DNA from: Siphonodentalium dalli
Lineage: Eukaryota > Mollusca > Scaphopoda > Gadilida > Siphonodentaliidae
Length of the DNA: 64,000 nucleotides
Direction of reading: 5' to 3'
Assembly (NCBI GenBank): GCA_032622095.1
Contig: CP136065.1
Span: 98,899,343-98,963,342 of the forward strand
This document shows positions 30,965 through 43,200 of this stretch, piece by piece. The notes beneath the pieces are model-generated. The model was given only the letters and a program-made list of their open reading frames with translations, was not told the DNA's origin and did not search any database. Both the position numbers and the translations under genes were made by a program. Position 1 is the first letter of the stretch; each line of letters starts with the position of its first letter.

Positions 30965-32617
30965 TGTAATCGATGGACTCGAAAACGGCCGAGCCGATTT
31001 CGATGAAACTTGGTATGTGGGGGTATTTTCGGGCCAGGAGTAACATAGGCCTATTATTTTTCAGATCCGATGTCAACTTTTCACGTGCCGAGGTCAAATC
31101 TGTTTTTACGCTGTGTTACGGGACTTTCATTTGAGTTCGGTGCTTACAAATCGATTCGAAACAGCGCGAATAATAAAATGCCAGTCATAATAATGACACT
31201 GTGAGAATCTTTCGTGTTTCCTCTTTCCAACGATATATAATGCGTATGTATCTGTTTTAGTTAACTGCCTCAATTATCAAGAAGAAGTGGTACTATCTTC
31301 CATCAGGATAAAAACAATGCGTAACTTCTATGACGTCGTTAGATGTCATAACGTTAGATCACGTTAACGCTTAACCGGCCGATGCATTTGAATGTTTCAG
31401 ACGTCTTGGCGTTATCTCGGGCACCGATGGTAATTTATCTTTACGTTGAAACTTGATAATTAATGAGCGTGTGTATATGAGGCGCGTTTATATACTTGAG
31501 TGGAAATCAAATCGGGTTAAACTGGCGGATTTTTACGGACGAAATTTGATGCATAGGGTATCTCGGTATCCGCTGGGCCGATTTCCCGGTATCCGCTGGG
31601 CCGATTTCCACCATTTTTGGGGTGTTGGTGTTTGACCACACCTGACCTTGACCTTCAAAATGGTCAATTCAATGTCAAAGCCCGGACGAAGTCGGGTCAC
31701 CTTCTAGTCTATTATATATTTTGGAAGATCTGTCTGTCTGTGTGTGTGTTCGCGATGAACTCGAACACGACCGAGCCGATTTCGATGAAACTTTGTATGT
31801 GGGGTTATTTTCGGCCGGGAACGGGCATAGGCATATTAATTTTCAGATCTGAGGTCAACTTTTCACGTGCCGAGGTCAAATCTGTTTTTACGCTGTGTTA
31901 CGGGACTTTCATTTGAGTTCGGTGCTTACAAATCGATTCGAAACAGCGCGAATAATAAAATGCCAGTCATAATAATGACAATGTGAGAATCTTTCGTGTT
32001 TCCTCTTTCCAACGATATATAATGCGTATGTATCTGTTTTAGTTATCTGCCTCAATTATCAAGAAGAAGTGGTACTATCTTCCACCAGGATAAAAACAAT
32101 GCGTAACTTCTATGACGTCGTTAGAGGTCATAACGTTAGATCACGTTAACGCTTAACCGGCCGATGCATTTGACTGTTTCAGACGTCTTGGCGATATCTC
32201 GGGCACCGATGGTAATTTATCTTTACGTTGAAACTTGATAATTAATGAGCGTGTGTATATGAGGCGCGTTTATATACTTGAGTGGAAATCAAATCGGGTT
32301 AAACTGGCGGATTTTTAAGGACGAAATTTGATGCATAGGGTATCTCGGTATCCGCTGGGCCGATTTCCCGGTATCCGCTGGGCCGATTTCCACCATTTTT
32401 GGGGTGTTGGTGTTTGACCCCACCTGACATTGACCTTCAAAATGGTCAATTCAAGGTCAAATCGGGTAAAACCGGATGGATTTCGACGGGTACTGTTGTC
32501 GGTACTTTTGTTCGGGCACTGTGTTTTGGACGGGTCAAATCGTGACCCCACTTGACCTTGGCCTTCAAAATAGACAATTCAAGGTCAAAGCCCGGACGAA
32601 GTCGGGTCACCTTCTAG
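29903..32617 (+). repeat. Three tandem copies of the same TGACCTTGA/(TG)n repeat
   Basis: Copies at 29903-30876, 30893-31707 and 31708-32617. Each starts 'tctattatatattttggaag' and a (tg)n tract, continues 'gagccgatttcgatgaaact' and 'cttttcacgtgccgaggtca', and ends 'gacgaagtcgggtcaccttc' (first copy 'gacgaattcgggtcaccttc'). Copies 2 and 3 are nearly identical over about 620 bp (31060-31678 against 31842-32460); copy 3 carries about 128 extra bp of the subunit before the shared end. The longest (tg)n tract is 30917-30962. Confidence 0.9.
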
Positions 32618-32904
32618 TAATTTATATTTATGGCAAAAATATTATCTTGGTGGCGTTACCATTTCTGACTATGGTCTTCTTGATGTCTACTGCCTTTCGT
32701 GTATCTATTTATTTGGGGTTTTACGTCGCTTCACACATCTAAGCGATATCACAGCAAAGCCAGATTAATTGTTGGCGGGGAAAACCATGTATGCTGTGCT
32801 TAGTCGTGTACAATTAAGTACTTAGTAGCCACGATGCACCGTCTGGTCGCATGTAAACCACCGACCATCGTGAAGGTGAAGGTAGCCAGTGTTTTCTCTG
32901 TTGA

Positions 32905-33062
32905 TATTCCCATGTTATTATAATTAGATGAAGGAAGCCCGTGTTTCCTCTGTCCTTCCCATGTTATTATAATTAGATGAAGGAAGCCCGTGTTTCATTT
33001 GTCCTTCCCATGTCATTATAATTAGATGTAGGTAGTCCGTGTTTCCTCTGTTCCTCCCATGT
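32905..33062. repeat. Three tandem copies of a ~52-bp unit
   Basis: 'cccatgttattataattaga', 'tgaaggaagcccgtgtttcc' recur at 32910, 32966 and 33008 (last copy diverged). Confidence 0.88.
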
Positions 33063-33065
33063 TAT

Positions 33066-34155
33066 CAGATTATTCCCCCGACGCCCGTAGGAGGCTCGGG
33101 ACACACACATGTAGTCGGTGGCTCAGTCTGGCTGTCCGTCAGTCCGAGCATATCACCTTGTAAATATGGTGTTAACTATCGGAGTTCATTATCCTTTGGC
33201 ACGGTGATAGCACAGATTGGTGGATATGACACCCACATTAATTTGCTAATTATTCAAGGTATGTACTAGTGACTTTTTTCCATAATTATGTTGTATTACA
33301 CGACATAATTAGGTGTTTAGATCGATTTTTGATATATACAAATTATTGTAGACGTGTATAGCAGACACTGAGCACTTGTGGGCCTGGTTGAATTGAATCT
33401 GTGGTACGATGGATCACTATCTATTCTCAAGCTACTTATGTCATGTATTGGCATTTGTTTATATGTAAATGTGGAGGGGTAGATATGCTTGGGACCCCAC
33501 CACAGTTCAATTCACACGAGATTCTCAGCTTATGTGAATGTCACATTACCTTGGCCATGTAATTTTACGATTAAACCATAAATTCACTTTACGATGATGT
33601 CGTAATTTTACGATAGTCACTGATGGTCCAACAATTTATGTCGCAATAAACGATGTAATTTTTTGGAGTGTAGGTAGAAACTTAGAATAAAAGCGAAACT
33701 TCACATAACTATAATCTCATACAAAATACATGAACTGATTTACATTTAACATTCTCCAAACGTTTGGCAACAAAATATAACAATTTAGAATTTCTAAAAG
33801 CAGCAGTGTCGGCAGCACCCATCCGCAACGAATTCTATCACATCTCAATCCTAGCCTCAAAACAGAGTTCAGTCTCCTCGCTATGCTATGTCTGACCGTC
33901 AGTTACAGATCATTCTGGCTTGATCTAGCCAATTTTCAAATGAATATGGACAGTTAGATTTCTCAGAATAATGCAGAATCAATTGTAACCGGCAAAAGTC
34001 TCAAATAAAATAATGAGTGATTTCCTCTCATTCTTTGTATGTGCTGACAGCGTTAAGTCATGCATAGCAAGGGTCTGAACACTGCATTGAGCTTCATATG
34101 ATTCGACATCCGATACGCCGCCTATCTTGACTTGAAACGTATTTTATTTGTAAAT
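33066..34155. other. Gene-free stretch
   Basis: No exon, RNA gene or clear element; a few 'gtaattttacgat' repeats near 33560-33620 form weak inverted pairs. Confidence 0.5.
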
Positions 34156-34159
34156 AATA

Positions 34160-34420
34160 CAAAAGGGATTGGGGCACAAGTTTTTTCAACTTATGAAGCC
34201 CCTCTCCCAATACAGTCGATTTAAATACAAAATGTTTACAAGATGACAGCTGAACACATTTACATGCATGATTGAGTTATTGTATGGTGATTGATGTAGT
34301 GCCTCCCAGAGCTATATGGGTTATGGATGGTTTGGTAGCTATAACATTTGACGGGGTTTGTGTGATGTTTGTTCGTTTTAACAAATGTTGGAGCAGGGTT
34401 TTGTGCAAAGGAGTATTTTC

Positions 34421-34456
<36 letters not shown>

Positions 34457-35000
34457 AGTCAAGTGTTAGTCAGCTACTCTGGAAGACAGTACTTACGGTA
34501 GATCAAGGTAATAGAGAACTGGTGATTAGGTGGGGGGGTAGGTCCATAAGTGGGTAGCCAGTAGATTACTAAACTGCGTAGTTCCTATATTTACAGGTGT
34601 ACTTAGACAATTTGTAGTCCTTTCTTGTGAATGGATCTTGTTTTTAAATTCAGTTATCGAAACGCTTTGTTGCTACAATATATTGCTGAATTATATCGAA
34701 CAGTTTCTTATTACTTTGGGACGAGATATATGGTATTCCGAAAAGAATTTCGTTAATATTGAGAAATTGAAGGCTTTCGCGAGTCAATTTATCAGCGAGG
34801 GCGGCTCGCTCGGACTGATACAAGGGGCAACTAAAGAAGAAATGAAAGGCATCTTCGGATGGATTTCCACAAAAGCATACAGGGCTATCGGAGATATAAT
34901 TGTTATACATATCAGAGCGGAGTTCGCTACATCTGTTTCGGATACGACAGTGTATAATGCTGTTTTTTCGTTGACCTGTGTAGAAGTACAGAGGAGGGGC
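34160..35000 (-). mobile_element. Non-LTR retrotransposon, second 5'-truncated 3' end
   Basis: The minus strand encodes NSIIHCRIRNRCSELRSDM, then 'CFCGNPSEDAFHFFFSC' and a tail ending VATKRFDN-stop at 34650. It has the same C-x-C-G...HFFF-x-C layout as 21370-22138 but clearly different sequence, so a different family member. The 3' UTR extends to about 34160 with the hairpin-forming 'gaagcccctctcccaat'. An (at)n tract (34424-34452) lies within the UTR. Confidence 0.8.
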
Positions 35001-35057
35001 AGATGAGGGGTCCGCCTATCTCAATGTATATTAAGAAATATGTTAATAAAAATATCA

Positions 35058-35340
35058 TTTTAACCCTTTCATGACTGGAGCTTCCTGATTTTTGTTGTTG
35101 CGAAAATCAGGTGCCAATGCATTCTCTTATATTTGTGAGTCTCACACGGGGAACCTCGCATATATATATATATAGGAGAATACATGGGCCCAACAATATT
35201 TACCTCGACCCTGTAAACCAGTGAATTCTCTTATATATGCGAGGCTCCCTATGGGAAAGACTCGCATATCTCATATAATACACTGTCACATGATCTGTAA
35301 TGCTGCACCAACGCAGCTCCCGTTATGAAAGGGTTGATAT
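35058..35340. mobile_element. MITE, ~280 bp, 'ttaaccctttcat(g/a)ac' ends
   Basis: Left terminus 'ttaaccctttcatgactgga', right terminus 'gctcccgttatgaaagggtt' (inverted, about 20 bp). Internal 'gccaatgcattctcttatat' and 'gaattctcttatatatgcga' with 'ggtccc'-like centres are shared with 25360-26080. No ORF. Confidence 0.8.
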
Positions 35341-36728
35341 TTGCTAACTAAGTATACCGCACGGAACGATAGTATGCTTCACATTTTCAATATTTATCCA
35401 AATTTATTTTATCTTTGCGTTGTACATCTACAGACATACGTTATTCTTTAAAAGTGAAGTTTCTCCAAGATATCAAGATCGCCAACCAAAGTACCCGCCC
35501 ACCTTGTTAGTATGGTGTTTTCAATATTATTCCAGACATTTGACTCTTTGTGGTGTGAATCTTTAGATATGCCACGTTAGTTCGTAAAATTTACTTTTAA
35601 CTGGCATAGTTAGAGTTATTGTTCTTGATAAAATAACATGTTAATTATATAGTTAGCAAACTATCGTATCCTGCGGTATACATTGTATACTCCCTTATAT
35701 CGTATATATCTATGCACATGCATTCATTCTGTCATCCGTTGTGTATATAGTGTATATATTTTGATTGTTCCACATATACTGTGGCTTCGCAATAAATTCA
35801 TCTATTCATCCTTATTACAATCACTGGACGAAAAGTGAGGCTCACATATAGGGCGATACCACGTGTTTTCTATGCATCAAATATACTTGACATTCAACTC
35901 ACGTTAATTTTAAAATATGTAAAATACTTAAACCTGATGTTGATATCACGTAAATAACATATAAACGTCTACATCTGGCATCAAGATAGCAAAGCAATTT
36001 GTAACAATCTGACACAATGCTGGTCGCTATAAACTGACCACAGAGCGCGCTACATAACTCAGGTCTCTAGTTTTCGGCAGCGCTTAGATTAATTGAACAG
36101 ACTTATTCGCATTGCTTCACTGCCATGCACGCATGCACGAAGAAATTACTTCAATATGGTATTACAATAATTATAATCTGGCAGTATCAGCTAGACGAGT
36201 ATCCAGTTCATCACACATATTTGGAGAGGGTGATATGGACCTGTGTAGACTTCTAATTATAGACAGAAAAGGATTTAATCCACACACACTTAAGCCGATC
36301 ACCATGCTGTTCAAGGACTACGCATACTGACAATCGTAATAGTTAATATGATGTGAGCGTTTTTTATATAATTTATATTTTCCATTTATTATTCTATAAT
36401 ACCAACTTCACATATTTCCCTCTATTTTCAGATAAATATCTTACATTAACCACCAAGGTTGTGCGATTATGCTGTCTATTATATGGATCAAGCTGATTTT
36501 AAAGATGCATAGTATTGAAATATATTAAGTTTCTCGTAAAGGGCAAGTAGATGCGGATATAAATGTATCCGCAAAAGTTTTTACTTAGAATAAAAATTAG
36601 GCGTAAATTTCACGTATATTTAAATTTAAAGCATCCAAATATGTGTTATCGAATATAAATTGTGCTTAAATTGCACGTATATTTGAAATTTAATTTCATT
36701 TAAACGTCATATATTTGTCATTGAATGT
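35341..36728. other. Intergenic stretch, nothing recognised
   Basis: AT-rich, no exon recognised; it should include the 3' flank of gene A. A run of 'cacgtatatttaaattt' variants near 36610-36690 leads into the foldback that follows. Confidence 0.5.
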
Positions 36729-36917
36729 ATATTTATGGCATATATAATGCGGATCACGTAAAGTTAATAAATTTGACATATACGTGGGATTTACGGACAC
36801 GTAATTTCCACTTAAATCAGCTTAAATGTCGAAGAATACGTGTCCGTAAAACCCACGTAAATCCCAAGTGTCTTTCAAAGTTATGGAAATGTACGTGATC
36901 CGTATATGCCATAAATA
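36729..36917. repeat. Imperfect inverted repeat just downstream of gene A
   Basis: Left arm 36729-36810 ('tttatggcatatataatgcg', 'gatcacgta', 'acgtgggatttacggacacg') pairs with right arm 36834-36917 ('cgtgtccgtaaaacccacgt', 'tacgtgatccgtatatgcca'). The centre is near 36822. Confidence 0.82.
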
Positions 36918-37054
36918 TAGACATAGAATAGAAATTACGTAAATAAAATTAAATTCAAAATTTGGTGCAGTGAATATGTTATTTTTCTTAACATATTTCT
37001 TAATACACAATGTGATAGGCGGTCGTATCGGGTTGAATCGCAGGTTCGCCCACT

Positions 37055-37202
37055 CTATGGAGGTTTATTCTTGTTCTGCGCATCGAGTCGAAATCGAACA
37101 ACTTCCTTGAGTTGTTGCATCCTGTCCATGCCAAACGTGTTGCTGGTCACCCTTAGCTTAGCCATTTTCTTTGTGTGGTTCTTAAGACCCACCGCTAACT
37201 CC
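37055..37202 (-). CDS. Gene A, terminal exon with stop codon
   Basis: 148 nt, entering in phase 2 after acceptor 'attattttacag', and ending in TAG at 37057-37055. It encodes (E)ELAVGLKNHTKKM, closing the second EF-hand, then a basic helix (MDRMQQLKEVVRFRLD) and the tail AQNKNKPP. An AATAAA hexamer overlaps the last codons, too early for a normal polyadenylation signal; I did not identify the real one. A large AT-rich foldback lies about 140-330 bp downstream. Confidence 0.88.
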
Positions 37203-40200
37203 CTGTAAAATAATCGTTTCAGTTAGATACAGTTATGTATACATCATGTATTGGTGTACCACTTCTGGCGACCCCCGCCCGCCCTTGAGACTAACACCAG
37301 ATCATGTTCCAATACATAGTTGAAATCCACACCTAAACTCGCCCAACCTTTGGCCCACCCCTTGATGCCGCCATAAATAGTTATCCCTTCCCAATCCCAA
37401 CCGCACGTACCCCATGATATTACTATATAAAAAAATATATTGAGCCTGCCACCCATTTTACTAACAATGTCACGCATCGCAACATTATATTGTACTTCAA
37501 ACTGTATTAATTGTGTCTCAATTATGATTGTTATATATGTCGACTTGAGTGAAACTAAATCTATATATTGGATCGTGAACTAAAATTATGCAATTTCGGC
37601 GTTTCATTTCAACCATCATGACCGATAAAACTGTTGAACCTTTTATATACATGAATTATCCCACCAAGTTATAAAATCATATATTGGAACTGTCTATAAT
37701 TCATCTGGGTGCATGGTGCCTCAAACCCCAAATGTTAGTACTTCTATTCAGATGGACATCTCGTGGTTATTGCAAGCATTTGAATGTACAGGGCAATGTA
37801 GATTACATCACTTGGTGTATATTTTACTTAAGGTAGTCTGTGGAAACTACATAAAAAGCCATATTGTATGCATCCCTGCATAACCAAATGAAATTCAACT
37901 ATGGATAAATTGGATATTTTATTGTTTGTATCATTAGAGAAATGCATTCTGCTAGGATATAGTCCTTTTCGTGTTATAAACATGCAGTAGGTGGCTTCAT
38001 TTGGGCTTGCTTTCATCATTTAGAGAGTCAACTCTGAAGAAATACCCTTGGTTTGAAATTTGTATCATCTTCCAACCTTATAAGAGGTGTCTCTGCTGGC
38101 TGGAGGTACCGGTTTAAAAGTTCAACGCAAGGAGGCACCAGAGAGCTTTCCAGTTCGGGGGGGGGGGTATACCGTCAACTGGAGATTTCAAGCGACGACC
38201 TCCTCAATGGAGACCCACAATAATTGCAAAAAATATTTTAATCAAAGTTTATAAACGTCTCCATACACTAAGAACATTGAGAAATAGATAAAACTTACTG
38301 ACAGTTCTCCTATAATAAACTTTACATCTGTTGAAACTATTGTTATGTAAACAAAACTGTTATAGTGATTTGTCAACAAAATTCTATAATCCCAGCTGTA
38401 GTATTAGTTCAAATATTTTTGTCTGAATATGATTTTCGGAATATTTAAACAACGTGTTGGACCTTTTCCAATGTTTACCATAACGTTTTGACCACATTAT
38501 TTTGCTCTCATTGGACTTTTAACAGTTATTCCACTAAAACAGTAATTTGTACATAACAATTAATACATTTTTTGACTATTATTATATATTTTCTTACCGA
38601 CTAGGGAGTATTTATCACTTTATAAATATGTTCTTATCGAATAGAAATGATTTCTGGTTTTAAGAATATTCTACCACATTCCTTGAATCATTTATCTTCG
38701 CAAGAAACATGTTTATGTTTAAAATTGTCTTGGTGTATAGGAAAAAATTCTTGATATATGATAATTTTACTTGCTTCAAGAATTATGTTCTTAATTAGAC
38801 AATCTTTTTTGGCAGTGTGGGTCGGGAAAACAGGCAGACAAACAAATAAAAGAGCAGAAGGATTCCTATTTATTGGAGGGAAATGTTCAGATAATAAATT
38901 CAACAACCGTGTTGAAATTATTATCTGAACATATTCCTAAGGGATAACTACTCGTCAATTTCTATTTAGTATAGAAAGTGTTAGCCATTATTAAAATAAA
39001 AAAAAAGCATGCCCCATGCAGCTTTAAGTTGAAACGAGTAAAAACGGTTATAACTTAGAACGGTTTATGTTATACATACCTCACCTTGGCGATGGAAGTG
39101 TGGACGCTCTTTATAAAATATTATTATTGTAATTCTTTTTGGGCTCACAAAATATTCAAACGGTGCAAAAACTTCCTCTTTTGAAAGTCGATATCTGGCC
39201 ATCAAAGCACATCTTATTTATGGGTTCATGTGTCCTATCTAAATATTATATGGTATAGAAAACGTACTGATTGTGGCACCTGTGTATAAAATCAGACAGA
39301 GCATCTTTAAGAGATATACTTACTCGTAGTCGATCGTTCCATCCCTGTTATAATCTAGCTTCTTCATCAATATGTCGAGTGCCCTGCGACTCAGCGGAAT
39401 GTCGAACATCTGTGAGAGAGTTTTCAACATGTATTTATATTCACGTTCCAGAGCACACGTCAAAGAATTTCTTTGTGATAAACTTTAAAGTGATGTCAAA
39501 CACTCGGCAGACCCGAAATATGCCAAGATTACGAAAGCAGTGACATATTCAACTGTGACGAGACGGGTCTTTTCTACCGGGCACTAACTGATTGAACCCT
39601 TGACTATAGGAAAGATTGCAAAGGAGGCAAGAAAGCCAAAGATCGGATCACTGTAATGTGAAATTTCAAAGCTTTGCCCTAGCTAAAGATGACAGATATA
39701 TACCGGTCGTCATGGAATTGAAATCCATGACAGAAGCGACGATCGTGAAGTCGGCATACGCCCATACTCAATCAACATTGGATAGTTTCTTTGTAAAGTC
39801 TGACTAGTTGTACTCAGCATAGACACAAATCATGTTATAGATATGTTTATATCATTTGTTATGTTTGTCTGTATTATATTTGGTTCTCGTAATTATTCAA
39901 TAAATTCTCATTAATCAATAATACAGTCTTGGTCATTCTTGGTATTAAACGGCGGAAAAATATCACCGATGGTGACACGATTTTCTATAAACCGAACACC
40001 TCTCTAATCCGAACGGAAGGGCTGGTCCGAATGGGGGTTTGGTTTAGAGAGGTTTTACTAGAAGAAGAATAGGGGGCTCGTTCGCCTCACATCTAAAAAT
40101 AGAATCTTTGGGGTCTAAAATTGGTTGTACTAAAATATTCCCAAAATATCAAAACCCAAAAAAAAATTCAAAACTTCCAAAATTTATTTTTCCAAAAAAT

Positions 40201-43200
40201 TTCAAAATTTCCAAACTTCCAAATTATCAAAACCCCAAAAATTTCAAAACTTCAAATATTTCTAATCTTCCAAAAATTTCAAATCTTCCAAAAATTTCAA
40301 ATCTTCCAAAAATTTCAAAAATTTCAAATATTTCAAAAATTTCAAAACCCCCAAAATGTCGAATGTTTATTAAAATTATTTGCGTGTAATATCTTTCGTT
40401 ATTTTTTTTGTTCAAATATTTTTCATGAAATTATTAATCGATGTTTAGAAATAGCTTTATTGGACATTGTGACCATCGGTATGCATGCATACATTCCAGT
40501 GTTTTATCGGACGCAGTTCATATAATTGTCATACCTGAAAATAGACACCATTACTTTTACATAAATAATAAAGAGCGTTTATTCTTTACACTCTCTCTAT
40601 CCCAGATGAAGTTATTGAGTATATGACAGGTGTGTATTATCGTGAATTATTGGAAGTATTGAGATGTACTATGTTGAATCACTAACGGTCGAAAATGGTA
40701 ATGTGAAATTACAACCCTCCAGAATGAATTGTCATATTCGATGGAACATATTTTCAAGTATGTACACGCGACATTGGTGGTAACAATGTGTCTTTCACAC
40801 CTTTGCTTTACCAAATGAATTCTATTATTTCCCCGGTCACAGTTATATGTCATTCAGAAAACATATCGATTTAATGTCTGAACAAACGGGTTAGTATCAA
40901 TTAAGGTTGATAAACTGTGTCATTGTTAGCATTAACACGATAATTAGTTATCCAAAACATGCATACATATTACGTCCAGGACACTCAATTATAGAAATTG
41001 CTTCGGTGTCATTGTTATAACAACATTACGTAATAACCACTTATCGCCCCACATTCATACTTACGCTTTGGACATTTTATCAGTTTATCACGTGATCACT
41101 AAATGTGGCAATCGGGTATCCACCGATGCCTGCAATATATTATTTATAATAATTGGACTCATTGATCTCACGTGAATAATACTCTTAGTTGTTCCAATAA
41201 AATAGTTATCAAATTCGATCACCAATAGATTTGACTGTGGAATGTAATGACCTTTAACTTATTTATCGATCTAAAGGGACACTCATTATGAATGAATGTT
41301 AACAATACAAGCGCACGAATGAAGAGCGTTGAAACATATACGAAATTACTACACGAATGAATTGAACCTTGAAATTTATATTTCACATCTTACCAACAAC
41401 AGCTACAGACATAATCATAGTATTATACTGTCTTGCATGTACACACGCTATGACATCATTAAAGGCGGACAATCCACTCACGGTGTGACAACAGATACAG
41501 ACATAGGCATAGTGTTATACAGTCTTCTATGTACCCATGCGATGACACCATTAAAGTACATTGGATGTTAGGTCTATGACTCTTGAGTATGCACCAATCA
41601 ATGAGCAAATGAGCAATAAAAATGAGCAAATGCGCAAGAAAATGAGCAAATGAGCAAGAAAATGAGCAAATGAGCAAGAAAATGAGCAAATGAGCAAGAA
41701 AATGAGCAAATGAGCAATAAAAATGAGCAAATGAGCAAGAAAATGAGCAAATGAGCAAGAAAATGAGCAAATGAGCAAAAAAATGAGCAAATGAGCAAGA
41801 AAATGAGCAAATGAGCAATAAAAATGAGCAAATGAGCAAGAAAATGAGCAAATGAGCAAAAAAAATGAGCAAATGAGCAATAAAATGAGCAAATGAGCAA
41901 TAAAAATGAGCAAATGAGCAAAAAAATGAGCAAATGAGCAAGAAAATGAGCAATTGAGCAAGAAAATGAGCAAATGAGCAATAAAAATGAGCAAATGAGC
42001 AAAAAAATGAGCAAATGAGCAAGAAAATGAGCAAAATGAGCAAGCAAATGAGCAATACAAATGAGCAAATGAGCAATACAAATGAGCAAATGAGCAAGTT
42101 ATCATGTCGATAATAAAAAGCAGCATTTTATAGATCGAACAGAAATTTTGTCAGAATATTGTCATCAACTCAATCAAGATCTCAACGAAACACATTATTG
42201 ACATCGATAACTATCACGGTGCATTGGCATTCATGGCCAGACAAATTTAATTCATGTGTCTACAATACAACCTACCTATCCAAATGTCAATGCAATTATG
42301 AGTGATTTCAATATGAGTACTCTATTATATAGATATATGTAACCTGGTGACATGATGAAATCGATTGTGATACAAAGCTAAAGTACCGCCCCATAGGGCA
42401 GATACATAGCTAAAGTACCGCTCATAGAGCAGAAGCTAAAATACCGCTCTAACGTTGTCTGAATCTACAGCCCCTTCATTATTATATCCGTGTTTGGTCA
42501 GTTTGACCATTTTCTTCATGATCATGTTATGTATGGGTGATGTTTTCATTCGATGCTGGTATTCTATTAATCGTTCGTAACTTTTGAGAAAGAGGAACAA
42601 CAACAATAACAACAACAACAACAACCGTCGCCGTAGCGTGACGAGCAAAATGTGATGTTTACACACTTAAGCTCTGGATAAACAATACATATCGCATCTA
42701 CAGCAGTCTACTTCATTGTGAATTAAGTCACTCTGGGTTAGTTGACTACATGCATGCACACACAACACAGCCGCGGGTTATTGTAATGTAATGAAAATGT
42801 CACACCGAGGTACGCCATCTTGATTGCTTTCAAAAAATAGTGCAACTTACCTGTTGGTAATTACTCATACGAATGAAGAGCGTTTAACTGATACGAAATT
42901 ACTACACGAATGAACTGAGTCTTGACATTTATATTTCACATCTTTCTTAAATGTTCCAACACATACATTAAATATTGTCAGCTTATCGTCTGATGAGCAA
43001 ATCCGATGTTTACATACTTAAACTGAGGTATGATTGTATTATGTGTACATGTATATATATGGTCATAGCGTGACGAGCAAAATGTGATGTTTACACACTT
43101 AAGCTCTGGATAAACAATACATATCGTATCTGCAGCAGTCTACTTCATTGTGAACTAAGTCACTCTGGGTTAGTTGACTACATGCATGCACACACAACAC

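Noticed and set aside
30712-31097. Frames containing poly-Cys-Val or His-Thr runs
   Set aside because: Translations of a (tg)n microsatellite within a repeat.
34638-35006. Plus-strand frame of 122 codons
   Set aside because: Antisense shadow of the retrotransposon C-terminal domain at 34650-35000.
37244-37477. Extra upstream gene A exon on the minus strand
   Set aside because: The exon at 39409-39324 already joins the terminal exon in phase; this frame is Gly/Trp-rich with no EF-hand or LRR pattern and is intronic.
40108-40525. Plus-strand frames of ~93-134 codons rich in Lys/Phe/Ile, and their mirror images at 44138-44433
   Set aside because: They run through an A-rich 18-bp minisatellite inside the 540-bp inverted repeats; equal frames occur on both strands.
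41459-42126. Three overlapping minus-strand frames of 163-212 codons, membrane-protein-like
   Set aside because: They are three registers of a 20-bp tandem repeat; the hydrophobicity is a by-product of the unit.
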